Assembly: GCA_947258715.1 (NCBI GenBank)
Contig: CAMYJH010000017.1
Coordinates: forward strand, 1-53,801
Direction of reading: 5' to 3'
DNA: 53,801 bases
Source: an uncultured Gammaproteobacteria bacterium
GTDB taxonomy: Bacteria > Pseudomonadota > Gammaproteobacteria > HK1
Positions 37,735 to 45,207 of the stretch are shown here, in pieces. Position numbers and translations under genes: made by a program. Positions within the stretch are counted from its first letter, which is position 1, and each line of letters starts with the position of its first letter. The notes under the pieces were generated by a model. The model searched no databases, had not been told where the DNA came from, and was given only the letters and a program-made list of their open reading frames with translations.

Positions 37735-38669
37735 TCAGTTCATGCTATCGTCTTTTCTTCGATAGCGCACGACGCGTTATTGTACGTATCGGCGATCCAA
37801 ACGTCTCTTCCCCGCACCACGACGCCCTCGAGGCCATTGAGCTCATGCGGTGAATCTCCCGCCGATCCCGTGCCCATCTGACCCAGAAGCGTGAAATTTC
37901 AATCGAATACCAAAACTCGGTAATTGTACTGGTCGCCCACATATAGCCTGCCGAGCTCATCCAGAGCGAAGTACTTCGGTTGGTTGAAATCGTGGGGCGG
38001 TGCGCCGCCGATCCTGAACTCGAACTCGAGGTCCGGGGAAAGCACCTGGAGGCGGTTATTGCCGGGATCGGCGACGATGAGCCGCCCGCTATCGTCAATA
38101 TCGATGTCATGAGGTCGGATAAATTGATTCGGGCCGCTCCCCGGAGCACCCGCGCGAGCGACGCGGCGCCCATTGCTAAAGGCTGTGATGTGGCTCCCGG
38201 AGACGCTGGTTACGAACACCCGTCCGTCACGCCCCTGAACCACTCCCTCGGGTCGTCCGAGCCCGTCGCTGAGCTCATCCACCAGCCGTCCAGTTACCCC
38301 GTTCAGCTCGAATATGGCAACGCGATTATTGCCCGTGTCCGCCACCATAAGCCTCCCCTGGTCATCCATGGCCACGTCGTGGGGCGCCGAGAACTCACCC
38401 GATCCGACTCCAGCAACAACGGTGAGAGTATCTGCATCCATGACTCGCACCACGTGGTTACCCAAATCCGCCACCGGTAAATGGCGACCGTCGGCGGAAA
38501 GGATCAGGTCGTGGGGACTTGAAAGCACGCTTTCGGATACGGCCACAGGTTCGAAGACGTGTTGTTGAGCGCGCACCGATGGCGCCGCAGCCGACAAGGC
38601 CAGCAACACAACCAGCCCGAGGGCCCCGCCGTACGATGCAGCCGGGTCGGTACTGCTCCCCCTACTCAC
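37735..38669 (-). pseudogene. Exported NHL-repeat beta-propeller gene with nonsense codon and frameshift
   Basis: GTG 38669 overlaps the last bases of ubiX (GTGA). A signal peptide (LGLVVLLALSAAAPSVRA-QQ) is followed by NHL repeats: SPHDLILSADGRHLPVADLGNHVVRV, APHDVAMDDQGRLMVADTGNNRV, RPHDIDIDDSGRLIVADPGNNRL, and LGRLYVGDQYNYRVLVFD in shortened form. A TGA at 37899-37901 then stops the frame, but in-frame reading past it continues the last blade (NFTLLGQMGTGSAG, then GRDVWIADTYNN). There one base is missing, and RVVRYRRKDDSMN follows in the next frame to TGA 37735. The intact protein would be about 311 residues. Either the gene is decaying or there are two assembly errors. NHL propellers bind proteins or ligands in the periplasm. 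Confidence 0.82.
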
Positions 38670-39235
38670 TTTTCGCCCCAGCGATGCGCGACCCCGACAT
38701 CGATGCCGAACAGGTCCAGCGCCCGTCCGAGCGTCTGTAAGACCATTTCGTCGATATTCGAGGGCCGGGCGTAAAACGCGGGGACCGGTGGCATAACAAC
38801 GGCGCCCATCTCCGTCACTTGCAGCATGGTGCGCAAGTGCCCCGCGTGAAGCGGCGTTTCTCTCAATAGCAGCACCAATCGGCGTCGCTCCTTAAGCACC
38901 ACATCCGCAGCCCGGGTGAGCAATGTCGAAGTGACGCCGGAAGCGATCTCCGACATCGTGCGTACCGAACAAGGCGCAATAATCATTCCTTCGGTGCGAA
39001 AGGACCCCGAGGATATCGATGCGCCAATATCTCCAATCGGATGCCAGGCGTCGGCGAGCTTACGTACCTCGGAGGTCTTGCGATCCGTTTCGTAGCTGAT
39101 AGTCATTTCCGCGGCCTTGGAAACCACCAGGTGAGTCTCAACAGCAGTGGGTCGAAGCAACTCGAGCAACCGGATGCCGTAAACGACACCCGAAGCACCG
39201 CTGATGCCGATGATCAGACGCAAGGGATTGATCAT
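38666..39235 (-). CDS. ubiX: Flavin prenyltransferase UbiX
   Basis: A 189-residue enzyme of the UbiX/Pad1 flavoprotein family. The N-terminal LIIGISGASGVVYG binds FMN; SSGSFRTEGMIIAPCSVRTMSEIASG is the family signature, and LLRETPLHAGHLRTML with AVVMPPVPAFY binds the dimethylallyl donor. It makes prenylated FMN, the cofactor of UbiD decarboxylases in ubiquinone synthesis. The stop overlaps the NHL gene start, so translation was probably coupled. Confidence 0.94.
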   Translation of the reverse strand: MINPLRLIIGISGASGVVYGIRLLELLRPTAVETHLVVSKAAEMTISYETDRKTSEVRKLADAWHPIGDIGASISSGSFRTEGMIIAPCSVRTMSEIASGVTSTLLTRAADVVLKERRRLVLLLRETPLHAGHLRTMLQVTEMGAVVMPPVPAFYARPSNIDEMVLQTLGRALDLFGIDVGVAHRWGEK

Positions 39236-39388
39236 GTGACCAAGAATCTACGCTGGGCTGCAGAGCTTAACAATTGGCGTGCAAGGGCGATATCGTATCG
39301 TCTTCAACTGCGGGCGAAAACCTGCCGACGCTGTCGAGGATCGCAGGGGCCGGAATCGGGCGGGCAGCGCGAATCGACGCGCTGAAAG

Positions 39389-40345
39389 CTATGATTTAAA
39401 GCTACCTACGGTGCGGTTCCTGCCCTCGGTCTTAGCCTTATAAAGGTTTTCGTCCGCCTCGGCCACGATCTCGTCCGCGGTGGACGGTCCATCCGGGCGC
39501 AAAGTGGAAGTACCAAGGGATATGGTCAAGGAGCGTTGGCCTTCGCCCAGCGGAAACGCGAGCCCCTCGACGAAAGTTCTTACGCGTTCCGCGGTCATGA
39601 AGGCTCGTTCCTCTCCCTCACCGCGAAGAATGATGGCGAACTCTTCACCGCCGTAGCGTGCAAGAATATCCTCGGAACGCAGATGTCCAGACAGACGTTC
39701 TGACAGGCGCCGAATAACAAAGTCTCCGGCCGCATGACCATAGTCATCGTTGATGTTTTTGAAGCGATCCAGGTCGAAGAGAATGACGCTCAGCAGATCG
39801 CCATGGCGTTTCGCATAGGCGAGCTCGTGTCGAAACCGCGAGTCGAAGTAACGGCGGTTATAGAGACCGGTGAGGTCGTCGTGTATCGACTGCTCGTACT
39901 GCCGGATCCGGGTTCGAACGTCGGCAGTGTTCTCGATACCGTACTTCAGCACCGTGTAGGGACCGAGCTTAATCAGGTCACCGTCGACGAGCTCGTGAAC
40001 CTTCCGCTTGCAACCGTTAACGAAAATTCCGTTGGTGCTGCTCAAGTCGGTGATAATAAATGTGGCCCCAGGTCTGCGATCGATTCGGCAATGGTTGCGG
40101 GAAATCCCGCTGCCCACCAGGGAAATGTCGCAGCCGACGTCGCGGCCCACGGTAAGTGTGGAGCCGTTGAGCAACATCGTCATTCCAACCTGGGCGCCGG
40201 CCACCACGCTCAGCACGGGCGTGCGGGCGTCGCCATAGACCTCCGAGGCCTTGATTTCGGCTGACGCGATTTCCGTAGTGATGCCCCTGGACCGGTAGCG
40301 CGTGGTGCTGTTGGGCCCGTCGCCAGGAGGGGTGTCTCCAGCCAT
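39389..40345 (-). CDS. FHA-GGDEF diguanylate cyclase
   Basis: I start at ATG 40345 (MAGDTPPGDG); the frame is open to 40390. An FHA phosphothreonine-binding domain (LTVGRDVGCDISL, GSGISRNHCRI, DLSSTNGIFVNG) is followed by a GGDEF domain. The active site is ARYGGEEF, with the allosteric I-site RSED five residues before it, so an active, feedback-inhibited cyclase is expected. DDLTGLYNRRYF opens the domain. FHA-GGDEF proteins couple kinase signals to c-di-GMP in the cytoplasm. Confidence 0.92.
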   Translation of the reverse strand: MAGDTPPGDGPNSTTRYRSRGITTEIASAEIKASEVYGDARTPVLSVVAGAQVGMTMLLNGSTLTVGRDVGCDISLVGSGISRNHCRIDRRPGATFIITDLSSTNGIFVNGCKRKVHELVDGDLIKLGPYTVLKYGIENTADVRTRIRQYEQSIHDDLTGLYNRRYFDSRFRHELAYAKRHGDLLSVILFDLDRFKNINDDYGHAAGDFVIRRLSERLSGHLRSEDILARYGGEEFAIILRGEGEERAFMTAERVRTFVEGLAFPLGEGQRSLTISLGTSTLRPDGPSTADEIVAEADENLYKAKTEGRNRTVGSFKS

Positions 40346-40458
40346 TGAGCTCTCCGGGATACAGGTTGTGTATCGGCCCGGGCAACTCAAACTTTAGTTT
40401 CCCTAAAACCGCGGCGGACGCCCTCTGGGAGCCCTCCGACCGCTCCCCGCTGGACCGC

Positions 40459-40482
40459 GGCCCCTAGCGGCTCTAGGGGGCC
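40459..40482. terminator. GC-rich hairpin after the DUF302 gene, possible terminator without T-tract
   Basis: GGCCCCTAG at 40459-40467 pairs with CTAGGGGGCC at 40473-40482 with one bulged G, around a five-base loop. It lies just after the end of the DUF302 gene on the minus strand. There is no run of T residues, so it is more likely a transcript-stabilising or Rho-assisted element. Confidence 0.4.
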
Positions 40483-40486
40483 AGCT

Positions 40487-40969
40487 TCACTGACCCACCG
40501 CGTCCTGGGCGATACGTTCAAATATGCTGTCGAGCTCTTCCGCCATCTGATCTAGCTCAGCATTTTGGTAGGGATTGAAAACACTGCTTGGCGTTCGGTA
40601 GGTGAGCGTCGCCGTACCGTTGTCATTTTCGGTAATGTAGTAGCGAATCGGGGCTTCGATTCCGGCGGGAACGCTCACGTTGAGCATTCGCACCGCATAC
40701 TTCGGGTGGTAGACCATCACCACCATGTTTCCGGCAATAGTAACGCCGATTTTCTTTGCCCCCAGGGTCGCGCTGGCGCGGGCCACAATTCCCATCTTGT
40801 TCTTCTTCACTGCATCTTCGAGGCGTTGAACCAGGGTTGCGTAAGAATGCGGCGTCTTCATGACCCGGGTTCCGGAATAAGGTGTCGGGTTATCTGCGAT
40901 CGCACCAACGGGAATGAGCGCCAAGGTCATGAACACCGCGCGCGCCGTAAAATGTGCCAGCTTTTTCAT
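40487..40969 (-). CDS. Exported DUF302 family protein
   Basis: ATG 40969 is chosen because GGAGAG lies four bases upstream within ATGGAGAGATCG. The 160-residue product has a signal peptide (FMTLALIPVGAIA-DNP). The DUF302 fold follows: TLVQRLEDAVKKNKMGIVARASATLGAK, then MVVMVYHPKYAVRMLNVSVPAGIEAPIRYYI. DUF302 proteins are small alpha-beta periplasmic proteins of unknown function. It ends the minus-strand cluster of exported proteins, 96 bases after the cupredoxin-like gene. Confidence 0.83.
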   Translation of the reverse strand: MKKLAHFTARAVFMTLALIPVGAIADNPTPYSGTRVMKTPHSYATLVQRLEDAVKKNKMGIVARASATLGAKKIGVTIAGNMVVMVYHPKYAVRMLNVSVPAGIEAPIRYYITENDNGTATLTYRTPSSVFNPYQNAELDQMAEELDSIFERIAQDAVGQ

Positions 40970-41065
40970 CGATCTCTCCATTTTGCAGACGAAAAACGGC
41001 GGAACCGGAATCAACCGGCCCGCTCCGTTGGCTGTCCCGTGACCCCGGCGGAAACCGGGAAGCAC

Positions 41066-41548
41066 TCAGCCCGAAACGACGAGCTTATAGTCCGGAGTCG
41101 GATTCAGCGGGCATGAGTATACGTACTCACCAGGCTTGAGATCGATCTCGTAGTTCCTGGACTTACCCATAGTCAGGCCACCACCGGATACGCTCGGCAG
41201 GCGCGCACGGTTGAGGACGCCGTCGCCTCGGACCCAGAAACCCAAGGGATAGGGAACGTTCTCGTTGGTCACCTTGAACACGTACTTACCGGGCCTCAAG
41301 CGCAGTACCTTGGCATTTTTCAGTCGCTTTTCACCGGTGCGATCATTAATCGCCTCGCAATCAGAAGCCTGGGTCGTCTTGAAGCCGTGATTGACGCCGT
41401 TCTCGCTTTCGATGAACTGACATCCAACCTGGGTGAGCTCGATCACCGTCGGCTCGGCCGCGTAAGACGCGCCGCCAAGGGAGAAGACGCTAACTGCTGC
41501 TGCCACCACAACGGCTTTCATTCGGAAAATTGAGATTGGGTAACGCAT
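41066..41548 (-). CDS. Exported cupredoxin-like protein
   Basis: A 160-residue protein; the ATG has AGGT upstream. A signal peptide (AVVVAAAVSVFSLGGASYA-AEP) is followed by a beta-rich domain: VGCQFIESENGVNHGF, then VLRLRPGKYVFKVTNENVPYPLGFWV, and LKPGEYVYSCPLNPTPDYKLVV. The GEYVYSCPL-P end resembles the copper-loop end of cupredoxins. However, the usual C-x-H-x-M set is not complete (only one His is visible), so copper binding as a blue type-1 site is doubtful. Adjacent DUF302 and cysteine-rich cytochrome genes suggest a common periplasmic redox or metal role. Confidence 0.62.
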   Translation of the reverse strand: MRYPISIFRMKAVVVAAAVSVFSLGGASYAAEPTVIELTQVGCQFIESENGVNHGFKTTQASDCEAINDRTGEKRLKNAKVLRLRPGKYVFKVTNENVPYPLGFWVRGDGVLNRARLPSVSGGGLTMGKSRNYEIDLKPGEYVYSCPLNPTPDYKLVVSG

Positions 41549-41736
41549 TGCTCTACCTTTACTCCTGCTGGCGCGGCCCTTCGACGAATTATCGAGTTTC
41601 AGCCAATTTTCTCAACGTGTGCCTTCGTGCCGCGCGCTTGCGAAGGCCCACGGCGTTTGACGCCGCCTGCGCGAAAATTATCAAAATCGATGCGATTTCA
41701 ATCCTCACAGGAGGTTAACAATTCGTGCATGGATTA

Positions 41737-42480
41737 TCAGGCAAGGCTGTCGTGGAGCTGCTCTAGCCGGTCCTTGACGGAAATACGAAGCTGTCCGGTG
41801 ACCTCCAGGTTACGGTCTTCAAAAAAATCGACATCAGGATGAGCAGCCTTCCATGCGTCGATCGACGCATCCCTTTGGACAAGGAGCGCCTCGATTTCGG
41901 GTCTAAACAGACGAAACATTGCCGTGATCCAGACATTCACAGGCCACGACGGGTACGCGTGGTCTATCTCGAACCTGTCGAGCATGCTGATAACGTCATT
42001 CGCCGCGTACCAAACTTCGTCAGTGACCCAGCGGTTGGTGGCAAATAAGCCAATGGGAAAACCGTAAACGTCCATGGAAATCGCGCCCAAATGACAAACG
42101 GCATCGCTGCCTTCTGGCCACTTGACCTTTCCGTCGTAAGCTACGGGCTTCACGTTTTGCGGAACTGCGCCCTGGCGTAAAAAGCTATGAAAATGCCCGT
42201 GCTCCCCTGCAACGCCACGGTGTGCGTGGTAATAGTATTGGGCATGGGTCTCTTCATCGTATACGTCGCCGCTTGGGTAGTGGTCGAATTCGTAGAATGT
42301 TCCCTGCCCCTTGAGACACTCGCCGACGATATTGATTCCGCCCTTCTTTAATACTCGAAAACACTCAAGGATCGCTTCACCAGCCTCAACCATCGCCTCG
42401 CGCCGTTCCCGGGACAGGGAATCGAGCGAGGCAACCTGAAGCTCGGGTAACTCGACCTTTGCCGCTACTGTCTCATTCAT
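41737..42480 (-). CDS. Conserved His-rich protein of unknown function
   Basis: A 247-residue soluble protein with no signal peptide. The core is EFDHYPSGDVYDEETHAQYYYHAHRG, followed by EHGHFHSFLR: a dense set of histidines, acids and tyrosines that could bind a metal. Later come LGAISMDVYGFPIGLFATNRWVTDEVW and an acidic C-terminus. I believe it belongs to the group labelled DUF6969, but I cannot verify this. Its ATG overlaps the stop of the SUMF1-like gene by four bases (ATGA), so the two proteins are translationally coupled. The histidine cluster and coupling hint at an iron- or copper-dependent partner of the SUMF1-like protein. Confidence 0.7.
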   Translation of the reverse strand: MNETVAAKVELPELQVASLDSLSRERREAMVEAGEAILECFRVLKKGGINIVGECLKGQGTFYEFDHYPSGDVYDEETHAQYYYHAHRGVAGEHGHFHSFLRQGAVPQNVKPVAYDGKVKWPEGSDAVCHLGAISMDVYGFPIGLFATNRWVTDEVWYAANDVISMLDRFEIDHAYPSWPVNVWITAMFRLFRPEIEALLVQRDASIDAWKAAHPDVDFFEDRNLEVTGQLRISVKDRLEQLHDSLA

Positions 42481-43403
42481 TCTCTGACCAGCCTGAACCC
42501 AATCAGAATGTGTTTCAAATCCACCGGTCGGCTGTGCCGCGCTGCCGGGCGGCAGACGCCGCAGCCCTTATCGTCCCAGGATCCGCCTTTGACAATCGCC
42601 CGTCCTGCGAAGGTCATGGTGGATGTCCACTCGAACACCTGCCCAGCCGGGTCGAGCATGCTGAATGGGCTCGCCCCCTCGGGAAAGCTTCCAACCGGAA
42701 GCGTGTCGAAAGGTCCCGCATCGTGGCTGTTCAGCACCTTCGGCGCGAACGCGTTGCCCCACGGAAAGCGGCGCCCGTCTACGCCACGGGCCGCCTTCTC
42801 CCACTCGAGCTCCGTAGGCAGCCGCCATCTATGGCCGATCGCCTGCGAAAGCCAGTCCGCGTACGCCTCCGCATCGGTCCGGCTCACGAGCACCACCGGG
42901 TGATCATCGCGGCCACGTGGCGGTGCGCCATTTACCCAGGCGAATCGCCGCGTCCGAGTCCATGGATGCACGAGACCATAGGACGCCCAGGTTTTTTTGT
43001 CCACGTCGGGGACCCGGTGACCGGTAGCGGTGACGAACTGTGCATATTGAGCATTGGTGATCAGATTTTTGCTGACCCAGTAGGCAGGCAAACTCAACGT
43101 CTGACGCGCCCGCTCACTTTCGTACCATTGCTGCTCACGCGTGACGCTGTGGCCGTAAGCTTCCTCGTCCAGTCTATAGGCAGCTTCACGCTCTGCGCGG
43201 TCCGAACCGGTAATAAAATTACCCGCGGGAACTCGGACCACTTCGGGAGCGGATATTTCGCCGGCAGCGGCGAATTCGAAACGCCCGCCCGCTGATAACG
43301 TGAAAAAGACTGTGGCGACGAAAGTTGCGGCGCGCCAGCGGAAACCGTCATTCCCTATGGGTGTGGTACGGAGTTCGCCTCGCCACGGAGTCAGCACGTT
43401 CAT
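42477..43403 (-). CDS. Periplasmic SUMF1/EgtB/PvdO (formylglycine-generating-enzyme-like) protein
   Basis: A 308-residue protein with an N-terminal export segment (about residues 24-47). The FGE-sulfatase domain begins VVRVPAGNFITGSD and shows ITNAQYAQFVTATGHRVP, PVVLVSRTDAEAYADWL, HRWRLPTELEWEKAARG, RRFPWGN, and VFEWTSTMTFAG. KGGSWDDKGCGVCRPAARHSRP ends with LIGFRLVRE. A C-x-x-C (GCGVC) sits near where true FGE carries its copper cysteines, but the spacing differs from the SYCxRYRxxAR motif, so canonical formylglycine formation is not assured. The next genes upstream on the strand encode secreted proteins full of C-x-P motifs, the minimal core recognised by FGE. Confidence 0.85.
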   Translation of the reverse strand: MNVLTPWRGELRTTPIGNDGFRWRAATFVATVFFTLSAGGRFEFAAAGEISAPEVVRVPAGNFITGSDRAEREAAYRLDEEAYGHSVTREQQWYESERARQTLSLPAYWVSKNLITNAQYAQFVTATGHRVPDVDKKTWASYGLVHPWTRTRRFAWVNGAPPRGRDDHPVVLVSRTDAEAYADWLSQAIGHRWRLPTELEWEKAARGVDGRRFPWGNAFAPKVLNSHDAGPFDTLPVGSFPEGASPFSMLDPAGQVFEWTSTMTFAGRAIVKGGSWDDKGCGVCRPAARHSRPVDLKHILIGFRLVRE

Positions 43404-43753
43404 GCCTTCGAGCTCTAGGCTCCGCTTTAAGTGAGTACTATTTTCGATCGACGCTTAGGGTCGGCCGACGATTCGAAATTCCGGCCGTCGCCGCAACACT
43501 CACACTCTCGGGTCCATCGCTCGGCGACCAGGAACGTATGGTCTGCCGAAGTGAAGCAATTCAGCTTGAAAACCCTCGCTTTGCACTCCGACTTTGTTGT
43601 GACCGGACCAGAGCGCAGGCGGGTTGGAAGGTTCGCCCCGGTACCAGAAGGTCCGGGGCGAAGCCTTGCACAAGTAGCCGGCTCAAAGGTGTCAACTCAC
43701 GCGCAACGATCTGCGAAAGATTCGCACCGCGAAGACTCTTCCAGCGATAGAAC
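43404..43753. other. Intergenic region between the CNPC-repeat gene and the SUMF1-like gene
   Basis: About 350 bases with no recognised gene. The plus-strand frames here are shadows of the minus-strand genes. It may hold a promoter for the downstream gene pair; the exact elements were not resolved. Confidence 0.45.
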
Positions 43754-44158
43754 TCAGCTCGTCTTACACGGGTTGCAGGGATTGCATGGACTGCACGCGC
43801 CTTTCTTCTTTACCGCACACGGATTGCACGGACTGCATGCGGCTTTCTTTACCGCACAAGGATTGCACGGATTGCATGCGGCTTTCTTTACCGCACAAGG
43901 ATTGCACGGATTGCACGCGCCGCGCGCCCGCTTCGTCGCACACGGGTTACAGGGGTTACACGCTTTCGTCGCGCCGCAAGGCGTACATGCGGCAAGCCGC
44001 AGCAGATGTGCCTGACTAAAGGTCTTTGACGCAGCCCACGGATTCGCGCCGATCTCTGCCATCACGACGGTGGGAGCAGTGGCCACCACAATACTGCCTA
44101 ACACTGCGGCAGAAAGTGGCTTGCGGTTCATGTGCAAAGGTTTTTTAGATTGCCTCAT
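43754..44158 (-). CDS. Secreted cysteine-rich CNPC-repeat protein
   Basis: ATG 44158 has GAGGAG nine bases upstream. The 134-residue product has a signal peptide ([23 protein letters not shown]) that parallels that of the next protein ([23 protein letters not shown]), so the two are related. The mature part, from residue 58 on, is almost only repeats: ACTPCG, then [24 protein letters not shown] (twice), [13 protein letters not shown] and [14 protein letters not shown]. There are 18 cysteines in about 75 residues, with lysine and alanine linkers. It contains no CxxCH haem motif. Regular cysteine triplets suggest metal binding, disulfide cross-linking or covalent modification. No function is known to me. 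It starts 35 bases after the cytochrome-fused paralogue. Confidence 0.88.
   Translation of the reverse strand: MRQSKKPLHMNRKPLSAAVLGSIVVATAPTVVMAEIGANPWAASKTFSQAHLLRLAACTPCGATKACNPCNPCATKRARGACNPCNPCAVKKAACNPCNPCAVKKAACSPCNPCAVKKKGACSPCNPCNPCKTS
43766..43987 (-). repeat. CNPC-coding tandem repeats (about 39-bp period)
   Basis: DNA coding for residues 58-131 of the smaller protein. Two neighbouring 39-base units (43841-43879 and 43880-43918) are identical except for one base, and the unit before them (43802-43840) differs at only a few positions. The near identity at silent sites shows recent tandem duplication, so copy number probably varies among strains. Confidence 0.9.
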
Positions 44159-44193
44159 ATGTGAGTCTCCTCAGGTTTAGGTAGATACGCACC

Positions 44194-45180
44194 TCAACTG
44201 CTCTTCTTTACCGCGCAGGGATTGCACGGATTGCAGGGGTTTCTCTTCGGCGCGCAGGGGTTACATGGGTTGCAGCTCTTTTTTGCCGCGCAAGGGTTAC
44301 ACGGGCTACAGGCCTTTCTTGCTGCACACGGATTGCACGGATTGCACGCGGCTCTCTTCACCGCGCACGGGCTGCATGGATTGCAGGGATTCTTCGCTGC
44401 GCACGGGTTGTATTTAAAAGTCTTCTGCAACTCTTCCGTGTAGGCCGCCAGCGCCGCGAGCTCTCTAGAGTTCCATGGCAGGGTTTTCGACTGCATCGGT
44501 ACCAGAAGACAGAACTGCGCCATCTCGTCGGCAGAGATCTTGTCGACCCCCGCCATCTGCTTGGCCATGGCGACGCGGTGCGGATAAGGCTCGGCAAACG
44601 TCGGGTTCAGGCTTGCGTTGTTGGCGTGGCAAGAGTTGCAGCTCAGGTCATTAGTGCTGAGCCGCTTGTCATTCCAGAGCCGCTTGCCCTCCGCGACGAG
44701 CTTGGCCCTGTTGTCTGAAAAGAGCCTGGTGCCCTTTGGACGGACGATGTCTTTTGCGCTCACTTTCACGGCGCATGGGCTACAGGCCCCCTTCGCGGCA
44801 CACGGATTGCAGGGGCTGCAGGCGCTTTTAGCGGCGCATGGATTGCATGGGTTACAGGGACTGCAGGCTTTCCTTGCGGCGCAGGGATTGCAAGGGTTAC
44901 ACGGACTGCAAGCTTTTCTCGCCGCGCAAGGATTGCACGGATTGCACCCCTTATTTTTTATCGCGCATGGGTTGCAGGGACCGCATGCGCGTTTGGTGGC
45001 GCACGGGTTACAGGGATTACAGGCTTGTGCGAGGACCGTGTTGCGCCTCGCGGCGCACGGGTTCGCCGTGCTCGCCGCCACCGCGACCAGCGTCGGCACC
45101 GAAACGCTCACGACTCCGCTCAAGATTGCAGCGCACAACGGCTTCCGACTGAGGTGGCTGGGGGTACGTGGTGTCTTCAT
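44194..45180 (-). CDS. Secreted cytochrome c domain embedded in CNPC cysteine-rich repeats
   Basis: ATG 45180 is chosen because GGAGAG precedes it (as in the DUF302 gene); the frame is open to 45207. The 328-residue product has a signal peptide, then seven repeats of the form ACNPCNPCA+2 basic/polar residues (residues 54-136, 23 cysteines counting the one just before). A single-haem cytochrome c domain follows (about 146-256): [25 protein letters not shown] with CNSCH at 181-185, [12 protein letters not shown] and [12 protein letters not shown] as possible Met-ligand regions, and [13 protein letters not shown] as the last helix. Six more repeats (residues 260-322, 16 cysteines) end the protein. 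It has about 42 mature cysteines, only two for haem. Relatives with NPCAAKNPC tails occur in other proteobacteria as far as I recall, but no role is established. Confidence 0.9.
   Translation of the reverse strand: MKTPRTPSHLSRKPLCAAILSGVVSVSVPTLVAVAASTANPCAARRNTVLAQACNPCNPCATKRACGPCNPCAIKNKGCNPCNPCAARKACSPCNPCNPCAARKACSPCNPCNPCAAKSACSPCNPCAAKGACSPCAVKVSAKDIVRPKGTRLFSDNRAKLVAEGKRLWNDKRLSTNDLSCNSCHANNASLNPTFAEPYPHRVAMAKQMAGVDKISADEMAQFCLLVPMQSKTLPWNSRELAALAAYTEELQKTFKYNPCAAKNPCNPCSPCAVKRAACNPCNPCAARKACSPCNPCAAKKSCNPCNPCAPKRNPCNPCNPCAVKKSS
44215..44403 (-). repeat. C-terminal CNPC-coding repeat block
   Basis: Codes for six cysteine-repeat units after the cytochrome domain. Unlike the smaller gene, the units use varied synonymous codons for the same residues (TGC and TGT, AAC and AAT), so the amino acid pattern has been kept by selection while the DNA drifted. 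Confidence 0.85.
44773..45021 (-). repeat. N-terminal CNPC-coding repeat block
   Basis: Codes for seven cysteine-repeat units before the cytochrome domain. Units have two, three or four cysteines ([21 protein letters not shown]). Silent-site variation among them is high. Confidence 0.85.
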
Positions 45181-45207
45181 GCTTCTCTCCATCGTTAAAA
45201 TAACCAC

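Noticed and set aside
37899..37901. TGA in the NHL gene as a selenocysteine codon
   Set aside because: A second lesion (one-base frameshift) follows, the site is not a catalytic position and no SECIS-like hairpin was seen directly after it.
42477..43403. Canonical formylglycine-generating enzyme
   Set aside because: The copper-cysteine motif spacing differs from true FGE and no sulfatase gene is nearby, so only a SUMF1-like call is made.
43766..45021. Regular repeats considered as a CRISPR array or intergenic satellite
   Set aside because: The repeats are in frame, encode CNPC motifs, have no unique spacers and no cas genes are near.
43754..45180. Simple metallothionein call for the CNPC proteins
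   Set aside because: They are exported, built of Pro-containing triplets rather than C-x-C/C-C motifs, and one contains a haem domain; metal binding is possible but unproven.
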